From CAVSPO01 sp963730005 (GTDB lineage: Bacteria > Actinomycetota > Actinomycetes > Propionibacteriales > Propionibacteriaceae): DNA of 33,354 nucleotides. The notes beneath the pieces were generated by a model. It did no database searches, was not told the DNA's origin, and saw nothing but the letters and a program-made list of their open reading frames with translations. Made by a program: the position numbers and the translations under genes. The DNA is taken from the NCBI GenBank assembly GCA_963730005.1, contig CAVSPO010000010.1, forward strand, positions 1-33,354. The letters are read 5' to 3'. Each line of letters opens with the position of its first letter. Position 1 is the first letter of the stretch. Shown here piece after piece: positions 1 through 8,170 of the stretch.

Positions 1-700
1 GGTTCCGGGCCGGTCTGGGACGGTGTACAAGACGTGGCTCGACCAACGCGGCAAGGCGTTCAAGGCCCACGTGGAGGTGGCCACCCTGGATCCGTTCCGT
101 GGCTACAAGAACGCGATCGACGACAAGCTGGCCGACGCCACCGCCGTGTTGGATGCCTTCCACGTCGTGGCGTTGGCCGGGCACGCCGTCGATGAGGTCC
201 GCCGCCGCGTCCAGCAGGAAACTCTTGGGCACCGTGGCCGCTCCGGTGACCCGCTCTACGGCATCCGCAACGTGCTCCGCTGCGCGGCCGAGCGGCTCAC
301 CGACAAGCAACAGGCCCGCCTCGACGCGGCGATCGCCGCCGATGAACGCCACGACGCGGTCCACGTCGCCTGGCAGTGCGCCCAACGGGTTCGGGCCGCC
401 TACGCCCACCCCGACCCGAGCAAGGGCCGCCAACTCGCCGAGCAGGTCGTCGACGGCTTCCCGTCCTGCCCCATCCCCGAGATCGCCCGCCTCGGCCGAA
501 CCCTGAGACAGTGGAAGGACGCCTTCCTGGCCTACTTCGACACCGACCGCGCCAGCAACGGCGGCACCGAGGCAATCAACGGGCTCATCGAGCTCCACCG
601 CCGCATCGCCCGAGGCTTCCGCAACAGGGAGAACTACCGACTACGCATGCTCCTCATCGGCGGCGGACTCACCGTCCCCCCACCGCAGGTATGAAGAGCC
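1..700 (+). mobile_element. ISL3-family insertion sequence, right end
   Basis: The element ends at about 700. The bases 691-700 (ATGAAGAGCC) read inwards as GGCTCTTCAT, which matches the GGCTCTTC-type ends known for the ISL3 family. The following 8 bases (701-708, GGCAAAGG) are the candidate right copy of an 8-bp target duplication; the left copy is outside the window, so this cannot be confirmed here. The element lies against the 3' end of a CoiA-like gene, whose reading frame runs into the IS sequence. Confidence 0.75.
2..694 (+). CDS. ISL3-family transposase, C-terminal part (start lies left of the window)
   Basis: This is the catalytic and C-terminal part of a DDE transposase of the ISL3 family, which moves its own IS element. 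The frame is open to the left edge, so the start codon and N-terminal zinc-binding region lie outside the window; the GTG at 23 is only an internal codon. Family hallmarks are the DAFHVVALAG segment near the left edge and the block NGGTEAINGLIELHRRIARG near the end, which holds the catalytic glutamate (TEAINGL), followed by the typical FRNRENYRLRML tail. The stop codon at 692-694 lies within the terminal inverted repeat. No frameshift is visible in this part, so the element may be intact. Confidence 0.9.
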   Translation, partial: VPGRSGTVYKTWLDQRGKAFKAHVEVATLDPFRGYKNAIDDKLADATAVLDAFHVVALAGHAVDEVRRRVQQETLGHRGRSGDPLYGIRNVLRCAAERLTDKQQARLDAAIAADERHDAVHVAWQCAQRVRAAYAHPDPSKGRQLAEQVVDGFPSCPIPEIARLGRTLRQWKDAFLAYFDTDRASNGGTEAINGLIELHRRIARGFRNRENYRLRMLLIGGGLTVPPPQV

Positions 701-1182
701 GGCAAAGGCTGGCCCCGCGGGACTCGATACAGCCAGATGCATTCAATCCCATCGGCTTCGTATCGTTTCTGTCTGGACTTGAAGATCTCGGGTGTCTGTT
801 CAGTCCACTGGATTTCGACAGCGAGCCTCCGATTCTCGTGCTCGAGGAGCACGTCGGCACGCCAGCCGTCCCCGATTGCTTCCGGGGTGGCGCTCCATCC
901 GAGGGCAACCGCTGCCTGCACAACCAGGCCCTTCAACAGGATGTGCCGCGGGCTCTCGGGGGTTGGGCAGTTGGCGTGGGCCGTGCCTCGGACGTGGGCA
1001 AAGAACTTGGTTCCTAGCGAGCTCGTTTTGCAGACAGCCGGGTGGCCGCAAGGCAGCGTGGGGATCTTGGTGCGTTTCCGCGTCCGCAACTTCAAGTCGA
1101 GCCAGTCCTGGTCGCCGAGCAGACAAGATATGATCTCGGCCCCGTCAATGACACCTCGAAGCGGCACGACAAACCTCCTCAC
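634..1182 (-). pseudogene. CoiA-like nuclease family protein, 3' end cut off by ISL3
   Basis: The translated minus strand shows a cysteine-containing segment (LPCGHPAV), then a CoiA-like nuclease core: GWRADVLLEHENRRLAVEIQW, then TEQTPEIFKSRQKRYEADGI and ECIWLY. The D of RADVL and the E-x-Q of VEIQW are the expected catalytic residues of this restriction-endonuclease-like fold. CoiA-like proteins are implicated in handling incoming DNA, but the role of this branch is not established. After IWLYRVPRG the native sequence stops at the ISL3 end (position 701); the last 22 or so codons and the stop at 634 come from the IS. I chose the GTG at 1182 because the following VRRFVVPLRG looks like a natural N-terminus; an ATG at 1338 would add 52 residues that look unstructured. 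Whether the truncated protein works is unknown. Confidence 0.65.
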
Positions 1183-1359
1183 CGACGAGACACGCTTCCG
1201 TTGAATCTCCCCATCATGTTGGTCTAAGGCGTATGCGGGTGCCGCACGTCGATAACACACCACCACGGGGAGTCGGTCGACAACAGTCTCTGTGCCGCAT
1301 TCGTGGATGGTGGATTGCGCCCAGAATGGCGCATCCACGAGGCCAATGCCAGCTCTGGA

Positions 1360-1602
1360 CTAGTCGTCGTCGGTATCCAGCTGGCGAAGGCGGCGCATCA
1401 GCGGCGTGTCTTCGATGATGTCAGCGTTGTTGCCCTGCTCGATGCGGTGGATGATGCGGTCCAGGTGGTCCGGCTTGATTTCCTCGACTGGCATGACGTC
1501 ACCAGCTCCGGTGACCCAGACTTCGTCCTGGCCCCACATGGTGCCCTCACCGTATCGCCACGCATTGGAACGGCGACCATGCTCTGCCGGGTCGTAGGCC
1601 AT
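1360..1602 (-). CDS. small hypothetical protein (80 aa)
   Basis: I do not recognise the family. The start at 1602 is supported by a strong ribosome binding site, GGAGGTG, 4 nt upstream of the ATG; an in-frame ATG at 1614 lies inside that site and is less likely. The protein starts MAYDPAEHGRRSNAWRYGEG, is rich in acidic residues, and has a likely amphipathic helix around residues 40-65 (DHLDRIIHRIEQGNNADII). It has no signal peptide or membrane segment. It lies on the same strand as and about 180 bp upstream of the CoiA-like gene, so the two could be co-transcribed. Small acidic proteins of this kind are common on phages and mobile elements, but that is only a contextual remark. Confidence 0.6.
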   Translation of the reverse strand: MAYDPAEHGRRSNAWRYGEGTMWGQDEVWVTGAGDVMPVEEIKPDHLDRIIHRIEQGNNADIIEDTPLMRRLRQLDTDDD

Positions 1603-1785
1603 CCGCACCTCCATTCACTCTGTGCGCCGAGTCTATTCAAGCGGGAGCCGCGGTGGGTCGCGGTAGGAAAGTGCGATGCACTCGCGCTCTAACACGCCCA
1701 CGGCCACCACCCTACGCACCCAGTCGTCCGTGTGCTGAACGCTAGGTTCTGCCGCCGGTAGCTCAACGGTGGGTAGCCTGTCCGG

Positions 1786-2027
1786 ATGGCTCGCGTCCTG
1801 ATCACCGGCATGTCGGGAACCGGGAAGAGCACGCTCCTCGCCGAGCTGCACCGGCGTGGCCACCTCACGGTCGACACCGACTACGACGACTGGATACTCC
1901 GCAGCGGGGTATGGGACCCGGTCCGCATGGCGACGCTGTTGGAACGCCACTCCCACGTCATCGTCTCCGGGACGGTCGAGAACCAGATCGACTTCTACGA
2001 CCGGTTCGACCACGTCGTCCTGCTCAG
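1786..2027 (+). pseudogene. AAA/shikimate-kinase-like P-loop ATPase, 5' fragment (split by IS1380)
   Basis: This is the N-terminal half of a small nucleotide-binding protein. The Walker A motif GMSGTGKST (residues 8-16) is complete, followed by a VDTDYDDW segment that resembles the substrate-binding region of small kinases. The frame reaches the IS1380 element at 2028 and the ORF then ends inside the IS at 2058 with foreign residues. Removing the IS and one copy of its CTCAG duplication joins codon CTC, then AG plus T, giving HVVLLSAPWETLLERV in one open frame through 3860. The restored protein would be 146 aa, typical for this AAA_18/AAA_33-like group. The substrate is unknown. As it stands the gene is inactivated. 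Confidence 0.85.
2023..2027. repeat. target site duplication CTCAG, left copy
   Basis: CTCAG directly borders the left end of the IS1380 element; the identical right copy is at 3657-3661. Confidence 0.9.
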
Positions 2028-3656
2028 CCTCGATCCGCCGACGTTCATTCGTGGGTGACCGTTTCCGGATTTCGGTGATGGGTCGGAGTGCGATTCCGCG
2101 GGTGGGCGTGGGGTGACTGCCGGTGTGCCCGGCTTTTCCACTGGGTTCCTTGCTTGTGCCTGCGGGGGCTGGTTGTCAGGTGGCGGCTGCTGGTGGTGGC
2201 CCGAACGCGGCGTTGTAGAGGGTGGCGAGTTGGGGTTCCCACGGCCAGTCCCGCGGTAGGTGCAGCAGCCAGGTGCGGGCTTGGTTCGCGATCCGGGCGG
2301 CGACCTGGATGAGGGTGCGGCGCACCGTCGAGGTCCTGGCCCGGCCCAGGGTCTTGCTGGCGATCCTGGCGGCGGCGCGGGTCAGGTTGAACGCCATCGC
2401 GGCGAGGGCGAGCCAGGCACTGTTCGCCATGAACTTCCCCGACGGGGCGTGCGCCAGCGGCCCGTCTTTCAGGTCGGCGAAGACTCCCTCGATGATGGCG
2501 TGGTCGCGGTGGCAGGCCTCGGCGTCCACCAACGCGAAGGTGCTGTTGGTGAAGACGGCGTGGTAGCGGTAGCCGGGCAGCAGCTCACCCTGGGCCTTCG
2601 CGTTCGGGTTCAGTCGCCGCACCCGACGGACGATCAGCCGGGCGGTGACGTGGTCGGCCTTGCGGCGGGACGTGAACGCCGTGAACGGCACCTCGGCGAC
2701 CTCGGCGTCGGAGATCCACACCTGTTGGGCCTCGTCGTAGAGCGCGTGGGGGTAGCGGATCGTCGTCCACGCCGTCTCGTCGATGGTGGCGATGGTCCTG
2801 GTGACCGCCTGGTTCATCCGGGCGGTGATCGAGAATCGGGCGCCGCCGACGGTAATAGCGGCGATCGTCGCGTGGTTGAAGTAGGCACTGTCAGCCCTGA
2901 CGATCACCAGGCTGGGGGTGGTGGCCCGGCGGAGCGTGGCCAGGGTGTCGCCGATCAGCCGGGCCGCGCCGCGGGCCGAGGACACGTTGCCCTTGCGGAG
3001 CCGGGTCGCGGCGATCACCGGCGCACTCGTGGGCGTCGAAATGGTCGCCAAGAGGCGTTGAGGCCCTTGACCCGGCTGTAGCCGTAGGCGGCGCCCTGCT
3101 TGCGGTAGCCGTGGGTTTCCCGGATCGTGTCGTCCACATCGACGAAGGTGAGCTGGTCGGCGCCGTCCAGGATCGGCGACAGCCCGGCCAGCTTGATCAG
3201 CAGCCGGGAGGCGACGGCGTCGAGTTGGCGGACGTGGCCGAACCGGTAGGCGCGTAGGTGGGTGCCCAGGGTGGTGGCCGCCCGGAGCCCGTCGAACACG
3301 CGCCCCATGCCCCCATGACGCAGCACGTCCAGGTCGGAGATCGAGTCGGCGCCGACCACCATCCCAGCGATGAGCGCCGACACCTTGACCGGAGCGTTCG
3401 CGCCGGCCGTCCCGGGCACGGTCACATGCTGCTCGACGAGCTCATACAACCCGGCTTGCTCGACGAGCCGCATCACCGCGGGAAGGCCGCCGAACGCGAC
3501 CAGATTCGGGTCGTCGAAAACCGGTTGAAGGGTGTGGCAGACTCGCACTACGAGTGCTCCTGTCAGGCAGCGGATGTGAACCTTAAGCAGTCCCATCCTT
3601 GCTTGCCACAGGAGCATTCGCCATCAGACCCGCCCAACACCATCGGCGGATCGAGG
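2028..3656 (-). mobile_element. IS1380-family insertion sequence, complete ends, 1629 bp
   Basis: The two ends are visible to the base. The left end starts CCTCGATCCGCCGA at 2028 and the right end is its exact reverse complement at 3643-3656, a perfect 14-bp terminal inverted repeat. Both sides are flanked by CTCAG (2023-2027 and 3657-3661), a 5-bp target duplication within the 4-5 bp range known for IS1380. The single transposase gene is on the minus strand. The precise reconstruction of the host gene shows that the insertion is recent enough for neither flank to have eroded. Confidence 0.92.
2176..3548 (-). pseudogene. IS1380-family transposase, single frameshift
   Basis: This is the DDE transposase of the element. 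The first part carries the family N-terminus (VCHTLQPVFDDPNLVAFGGL) and the first catalytic aspartate in TFVDVDDTIRETHGY. The second part has the second aspartate in IVRADSAYF and the glutamate in IIEGVFADLKDGP. The two parts are in different frames. The break is near 3053: the strand reads GGC CTC AAC GCC TC TTG GCG ACC, where one C appears to be missing from an expected GCC CTC TTG (GLNALLAT). I chose the GTG at 3548, about 9 nt after AGGAG; an ATG at 3617 would add 23 residues not typical of the family. As given the transposase would be truncated. Confidence 0.88.
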
Positions 3657-3661
3657 CTCAG
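3657..3661. repeat. target site duplication CTCAG, right copy
   Basis: CTCAG directly borders the right end of the IS1380 element. Dropping one copy with the element restores the reading frame of the interrupted kinase-like gene. Confidence 0.9.
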
Positions 3662-3860
3662 TGCGCCCTGGGAAACACTGCTCGAACGGGTGACCTCCCG
3701 CAGCAACAACCCCTACGGCCGAACCCAGGCGCAGCAGGACGAGATCCGGTTCTACCTGAACACCGTCGAACCGCTCCTGAGACGGAGCGCGACCCTCGAG
3801 CTCGATGGCGCAAGTCCGATCAATGAACTGGCCGACGCGGTTGAGGCACTCACCGCCTGA
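3662..3860 (+). pseudogene. AAA/shikimate-kinase-like P-loop ATPase, 3' fragment
   Basis: This is the C-terminal half of the kinase-like gene that begins at 1786. It carries the LID-like segment ERVTSRSNNPYGRTQAQQ, the following helix (DEIRFYLNTVEPLLRRSA) and the final SPINELADAVEALTA. These match the end of small P-loop kinases of the same family as the 5' fragment. It has no start codon of its own near the junction and would not be translated as a separate protein. Confidence 0.85.
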
Positions 3861-3945
3861 CCGCCCTCAATTGGCTCCCTTCTGTGTCAAGCCCGGGGCG
3901 TGGCGTTTTTCGGTTCCTCCGCTGTTGATGGTGTGCCGGTGCTCG

Positions 3946-3993
3946 GCGCGGTCAAGATCGTTCCTCCGGTGGGGGGCTCCATCTTGACCGCGC
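3946..3993. repeat. long perfect inverted repeat (13-bp arms, 22-nt loop)
   Basis: GCGCGGTCAAGAT at 3946-3958 is matched exactly by ATCTTGACCGCGC at 3981-3993. It lies just where the IS3-type transposase remnant breaks off and downstream of the interrupted kinase gene. There is no T-tract after either arm, so a simple rho-independent terminator is doubtful. It could be the end of an otherwise lost mobile element or a recombination hairpin. The rest of 3861-3996 holds no gene that I can support. Confidence 0.6.
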
Positions 3994-3996
3994 CTG

Positions 3997-4477
3997 CGCT
4001 CCGGCAGAACAAGACCCGCCGAGAGCAGCCGTCCCGGACCACACACAGATACAGCCAGCCCTCACCGGTGCGCAGGTAAGTGATGTCGGAAATCCATACC
4101 CTGTTCAGCTCGCCGGTGTCCCAGCCCCGGTTCACCAGGTCGGGATCAGGTGGGTCGGCACCCCCGCGATGGTGGTGACCGGGGTGAACATGCGCGGGCT
4201 GATGCCCTCGAAACCCTGCCGGCGCATTGATGCGGCAACGGTTTTCACGTTCACCTCCACCCCTTGGTGGTGCAACTCGGCAGCAACCCGAGGCGCGCCG
4301 TAAACCTCGTCGGAGTCGGTGAAGATCTGCCGGACCTGCCGGTCCACCAAATCGCGGCGGGCCGCCTGCGGACCGGGTTCGCCTTCGCGGTGGGCCGCCC
4401 ACCGGTAGTAGCCCGATCTCGAAACCCGCAGCAGCCGGGCCATCCGGTTGATCTCGAAGTTGGCCTTCTCCGCGCAT
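3997..4477 (-). pseudogene. IS3-family transposase (OrfB) remnant
   Basis: The N-terminal half of an IS3 OrfB transposase is readable across frames. It starts at the ATG at 4477 and, after a one-base excess near 4472, reads EKANFEINRMARLLRVSRSGYYRW. The helix-turn-helix segment YGAPRVAAELHHQGVEVNVKTV follows. A second break near 4138 (a C apparently missing in LIPDLVNR) leads to the beginning of the integrase core, RVWISDITYLRTGEGWLYL and VVRDGCSRRV, with the first catalytic aspartate in SDITYL. After SRRV the match ends at about 4006 and the remaining core, with the other two catalytic residues, is missing. No OrfA is present. This is a dead fragment. Confidence 0.85.
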
Positions 4478-4554
4478 CAGTCGCGGGTGGGCAGCGGCGA
4501 GGAACCGGCGGCGGGTGTGAGCATCCCGGCCGGTCTGGCGTGCGACCTCGGTGT

Positions 4555-5733
4555 TCAGGTGGTGGCGGGTTGGGGTGTCCTACGCTTGCGGGTGACGGGT
4601 CCGGGAAGTGACTGATCCGAAGAGCCGGTGTGGGGATGTGAGCCGGCCACGCTGGATGTCAGTGTCGTTCCCCGGTGTCCTCCCGGGCCCGTCGCCTGCA
4701 TGGTGATGTAGTCGGTGAGCATCGTGCGGTAGACGATGTCGGACAGGCGCCGTTTCAGGCAGCGCATCGCCTCCATGGACGTTTTCCCGCTGGCCTTCTT
4801 GCGGTCGAAGTAGGCCCGGCCCTCGGTGGCGTTGCGGAGTTGGACGACGGCCATCAGGTGCAGCACCCGGTTGATCTGCCGGTTCCCGCCGCGGGACAGC
4901 CGATGGCGGACGTGGTCGCCGGAGGACGCGTCGATCGGGGCGGTCCCGGTCCACGACGCGAAGTGCGCCCGATTCGGGAAGCGGGTGATGTCACCGACCT
5001 CGACCAGGAGCCGGGCTGCGCCGGAGGGGCCGATGCCGTGCAGGTCGAGCAGCGCGGTGCGGGTGGCTTTCACGTGGGCGACGAGTTCTTTGTTGGCCTG
5101 CTTCTTGCGTTGGTAGATCCGCTCGAGGTCTTCAACCAGCTCCAGGGCGACCCGTTTGCGAGTGACGCTGACAACGTCGGATGGTTGCACGCCGGCCAGC
5201 AGTCGACGGGCCTGGGCGGCCGAGAGGTACCTTTTGGCGCCGCCGGGGATCAGCTCCAGCAGCAGTTGGTGCAGCTGGCACACCTTCACGGTGTGTTCCT
5301 CACCGATCCGGCGGCGACGATCCACCAGCAGCCGCAGGATCTCGATCTGCTCGTGGGCCACGACCGGCCGCAGGCCGGCCATCCGGACCCCGACCAGGGT
5401 GATCGAGTGGGCGTCGGTGTCGTCGGTCTTGCGGCCCTGCCCGGTGGCGTAGAACCGGAGCCGTGCCGACAGCTTCGCCGGCACGTCCAGCACCGGCTCG
5501 GCGTCGGCGATCAGCCGTTGGGCGATGTGCCGGCCGATCCCTTCGCAGCCCTCCACCGCCCACACCCTCTCGGGCCATTGCCGGCCGTAGTCCCGCATCG
5601 CGGTGTAGCCGTCGGTGTCGGTGGTGAACTGGCCTCCACCAACGATGATCTCGTCGGCGGTCATCACCTCGATGGTGGCCGTCCGCTTGTGCGGATCCAT
5701 CCCAATCACGACCCGTGGCATGTCCTGACTCAT
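4555..5733 (-). CDS. IS110-family transposase (recombinase), 392 aa
   Basis: This is a full-length IS110-family recombinase. The N-terminal RuvC-like DEDD domain is complete: D13 in VVIGMDPHK, E61 in AVEGCEGIG, and D104 and D107 in KTDDTDAHS. A helical middle region leads to the C-terminal Tnp domain, with LHGIGPSGAARLL (helix-hairpin-helix-like) and the serine-containing APIDASSGDHVRHRLSRGGN, where S270 or S271 would be the serine nucleophile. I chose the ATG at 5733, preceded by a purine-rich GGGGAAGGGGG, because MSQDMPRVVIGMD is the natural family start. IS110 elements lack inverted repeats, so the ends are not visible. No frameshift is seen, making this the only complete and intact transposase in the window. 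Confidence 0.93.
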   Translation of the reverse strand: MSQDMPRVVIGMDPHKRTATIEVMTADEIIVGGGQFTTDTDGYTAMRDYGRQWPERVWAVEGCEGIGRHIAQRLIADAEPVLDVPAKLSARLRFYATGQGRKTDDTDAHSITLVGVRMAGLRPVVAHEQIEILRLLVDRRRRIGEEHTVKVCQLHQLLLELIPGGAKRYLSAAQARRLLAGVQPSDVVSVTRKRVALELVEDLERIYQRKKQANKELVAHVKATRTALLDLHGIGPSGAARLLVEVGDITRFPNRAHFASWTGTAPIDASSGDHVRHRLSRGGNRQINRVLHLMAVVQLRNATEGRAYFDRKKASGKTSMEAMRCLKRRLSDIVYRTMLTDYITMQATGPGGHRGTTLTSSVAGSHPHTGSSDQSLPGPVTRKRRTPQPATT

Positions 5734-6044
5734 GATGTGCCCCCTTCCCCTTGTCCAATGAGGTTTCGGGCATGGGAGGGCACCGCTTCTACGAGCAGAG
5801 CATTCCCTTCTTGAGCCTCTCCCGCCCGTCGTCGGTGACCGGGGCAGCGCAGTCCAAATGAGAGTCACACGCGCCTTCATCGTGGACAGCCGCAAACGAG
5901 AGCGACCACCCCGGACACCTGAACCGAGCCTCGGCCAAAACCCGATCTACCGTCAATGAAACTAGAAGCCGCCGACGGTGAGGTCGAGCCTGCCGGCGGA
6001 TCGCACGTTGCGGCGACAAGGGAAGGTCTAGGGTTCATCGCACC
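5734..6044. other. non-coding stretch upstream of the IS110 recombinase gene
   Basis: This 311-bp region separates the divergent IS110 gene and the GIY-YIG gene. I see no protein that I can support in it. In the IS110 branch of the family the region upstream of the recombinase gene is known to encode a structured bridge RNA that pairs with donor and target DNA, so part of 5734-5950 may hold one. I have not folded it. The promoter of the GIY-YIG gene should lie in its right end. Confidence 0.4.
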
Positions 6045-7082
6045 ATGACCCCGTCCTTCGATCGCTTTGAGGCCACTGGACTGACGTCCCTAACCCCGCT
6101 GCTGCGTGGGAAAGGTGGCGGTATCTACATCTTGGAGTTCGCCGACGCCTCCCAGTATGTCGGCCAAGCCGTGAACTTCGTGACCCGGATGACCACCCAC
6201 CTACGTGGGGGAGGCAAGCATCACGAGCCGTGGCGTGACGTGGTGGCCATCTCAGTGATGAACGTGCCGCTGGCCGAGTTGGACGATTGGGAGCGCCGGG
6301 TTATCGCAGACCGCCGTGCTGCCGGCGTCGTCCTGCGGAACAAGGTCTTCAACTTCGGGTTCCTCGGGCCCTCAGCGCTGGATGATGTCGTGCCCGTCAA
6401 GGAGCAGGATCACTGGGCGACTGGCGGGGGCGACTTTGAAGTCGGGCAGTACGTGGAGGCGGCCGGTAGACCAGCCGGACCCGCTCCGAAACTGCTTCAA
6501 GCCCGTGAAGCCGCGGCCTTGGTTCATCTGGACGAGAACACTTCAATGAGCCGGACTGCGATGGTGGTGCGTGCCCTCGCGTTGATCATCTCGCAAGTGA
6601 TTCCCGAGGCGCCTCGTTTGGAAGGTGACTACTGGACTCTGTCGGACTACCCGAGCACAGGCGGGGGCCGGTTTGCCACTCTGAATGTCGGCGGCTTGGA
6701 GCTTGCGTACTTCCCACGCCAGTCGCCCTTCCCGGATGATGAGTACGGGCCGGTCGACACCGTGGTCCTTAATCTGCCAGCTGGGACCATCTTTCGGGGA
6801 CCGCGACCCGACTTGGGCCGATACGAGTTTGGCCCAGGCGAGGTCGCCACATTCCCTAGTGGAGATCCGTGTTTGGCCCGTCCAGCTCACTACAGCATCT
6901 CTGATACCGACATGATCGAGGCGTTCACTCTCGACCTGATCACCCTTGACTGGGGGATCACGAAGACGCTCCGCTCGTTCGCCATCGACCTTATGCGGGC
7001 GGGCAACTCCCGCAAGTTCACCCGTTATCACAGCCCCGAACTCGCCCGCCGTGTTTACGAAGAGGTCGCGTCTAGGGCTTGA
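6045..7082 (+). CDS. GIY-YIG nuclease family protein with unknown C-terminal domain (345 aa)
   Basis: Residues 24-105 form a GIY-YIG nuclease domain. GIY is at 26-28 and the YVG of SQYVGQ at 38-40. The conserved arginine is R48 (NFVTRM), the catalytic glutamate E83 in DDWERRVIADRR, and the conserved asparagine N99 in VLRNKVFN. All key residues are present, so it is probably an active DNA endonuclease. Residues 150-345 form a second part that I do not recognise, with tryptophan- and proline-rich stretches and no membrane segment. It is too long and different to be UvrC, a homing endonuclease or a SLX1-like protein. It sits between two IS remnants with a 147-aa gene 84 bp downstream on the same strand. 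A role in DNA defence or mobile DNA is plausible but only inferred. Confidence 0.75.
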   Translation: MTPSFDRFEATGLTSLTPLLRGKGGGIYILEFADASQYVGQAVNFVTRMTTHLRGGGKHHEPWRDVVAISVMNVPLAELDDWERRVIADRRAAGVVLRNKVFNFGFLGPSALDDVVPVKEQDHWATGGGDFEVGQYVEAAGRPAGPAPKLLQAREAAALVHLDENTSMSRTAMVVRALALIISQVIPEAPRLEGDYWTLSDYPSTGGGRFATLNVGGLELAYFPRQSPFPDDEYGPVDTVVLNLPAGTIFRGPRPDLGRYEFGPGEVATFPSGDPCLARPAHYSISDTDMIEAFTLDLITLDWGITKTLRSFAIDLMRAGNSRKFTRYHSPELARRVYEEVASRA

Positions 7083-7166
7083 ACCGAACGCGCGCACATG
7101 CCGCGTTCCGATGGTTAGATGCCCCTACGCTCAGGCGAGGCTGGTGGTCTGGATTGAGGAGGGCTG

Positions 7167-7610
7167 GTGAGCACGAGCGCTGACTTTCTTGCCATCCCCG
7201 GATTGGACCGGGCGGGCCAAGTGGCATGGATGCAATCGCTCCGGCCCAGGGCCACGACCATCGAGTTGCTCTTTCACGACAGTGACGTTAGTCACCCGTT
7301 GACACTCGAGCTTGCATGGCTGGTTCCCGCCCGCCAGGAGGGGGTCGGTGCGCGTCCCGGATACCCGCGACCGCACCCGCGCGCCGTCTTGCACCGTTAC
7401 CGCTACGACCGTGCCATCCTTCGCGCGCTGATCGATCTCGGCGGACTTTTTGAGTACGTCTCAGATCCGCTCGGGGACACGGTGAGATTCACCCGGTTGG
7501 GCAACGTTGACGTCACTTTCCTGGACCAAACCGACGCGGTCCTCGGATCCACGGTGACCCACGAAGGGCTCATCCTGACCCCGGTCGAGGTCCCTATAGC
7601 CAAAGGATGA
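7167..7610 (+). CDS. hypothetical protein (147 aa)
   Basis: I do not recognise this protein. The GTG start at 7167 follows GAGGAGGG at 6-8 nt, a strong ribosome binding site. The sequence is soluble and mixed alpha/beta, with a hydrophobic core segment (TIELLFHDSDVSHPLTLELAW, residues 31-51) and a C-terminal part rich in beta-type residues (VRFTRLGNVDVTFLDQ). No catalytic motif stands out. It follows the GIY-YIG gene by 84 bp on the same strand and the two may be co-transcribed. An immunity or accessory role is possible but nothing in the sequence proves it. An IS256 remnant begins about 150 bp downstream. Confidence 0.6.
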   Translation: MSTSADFLAIPGLDRAGQVAWMQSLRPRATTIELLFHDSDVSHPLTLELAWLVPARQEGVGARPGYPRPHPRAVLHRYRYDRAILRALIDLGGLFEYVSDPLGDTVRFTRLGNVDVTFLDQTDAVLGSTVTHEGLILTPVEVPIAKG

Positions 7611-7769
7611 TACATCCGCTCTTGCCGCACTGTGCGCGAGGGTAGCCTGTGGCTTTCCGGTACCCGAAGCGCGCACTCGCTCATGCCGCGTGCAGGTCGA
7701 TTGCGCGTTGAGGTCGTAGAAGAGGTCGGCGTCCATCGCGGGCCATCGCCGAGGCCAACGAGGGACTCC

Positions 7770-8153
7770 AACCTGGGCAAGAAGTACCCTGCCACCGTCT
7801 CGACCTGGGAGAACGCGTGGGACCGGTTCATCCCCTTCCTGCAGTTCGGGCCCGCGCTCCGCAAGGTCATCTACACCACCAACGCGATCGAGTCGCTGAA
7901 CTACCAGCTCCGCAAGATCATCAAGAACCGGGGCCACTTCCCCAACGACACCGCCGCGGTCAAGCTGCTCTGGCTGGCGATCTGCACCATCGAGGACAAA
8001 AGAGCCCGCGAACGTGCGAAGGAAGCCGGCCTACCCGCCACCAAGCGCAAGGCCGAGGCCCGACTCGTGGAAGGCGCCACCCTCCAAGGCTGGAAAGCCG
8101 CCCTCGGGGAACTCGCCCTCGTCTACCCCGACCGAATCAACCCCTACCTCTAA
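7770..8153 (+). pseudogene. IS256-family (Mutator-type) transposase, C-terminal remnant
   Basis: The last 125 or so codons of an IS256-family transposase are readable from about LGKKYPATVSTWENAWDRF to the stop at 8151-8153. The family signature TTNAIESLNYQLRKIIKNRG holds the catalytic glutamate; LVYPDRINPYL is the usual C-terminus. The first two catalytic aspartates and the whole N-terminal half are missing, so it is inactive. The right end of the element appears to follow at about 8180 (ACGGGGTCTTACACAGAC), which reads inwards as GTCTGTGTAAG, like IS256-type ends. The 150 bp to the left (7614-7765) hold no gene that I can support. Confidence 0.87.
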
Positions 8154-8170
8154 CCCATCAAAACGGGGTC

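Noticed and set aside
4675..5814. 379-codon open frame on the plus strand
   Set aside because: Antisense to the IS110 recombinase; no recognisable features.
5789..6019. 76-codon minus-strand frame upstream of the IS110 gene
   Set aside because: No family, no ribosome binding site and probably part of the IS110 non-coding end.
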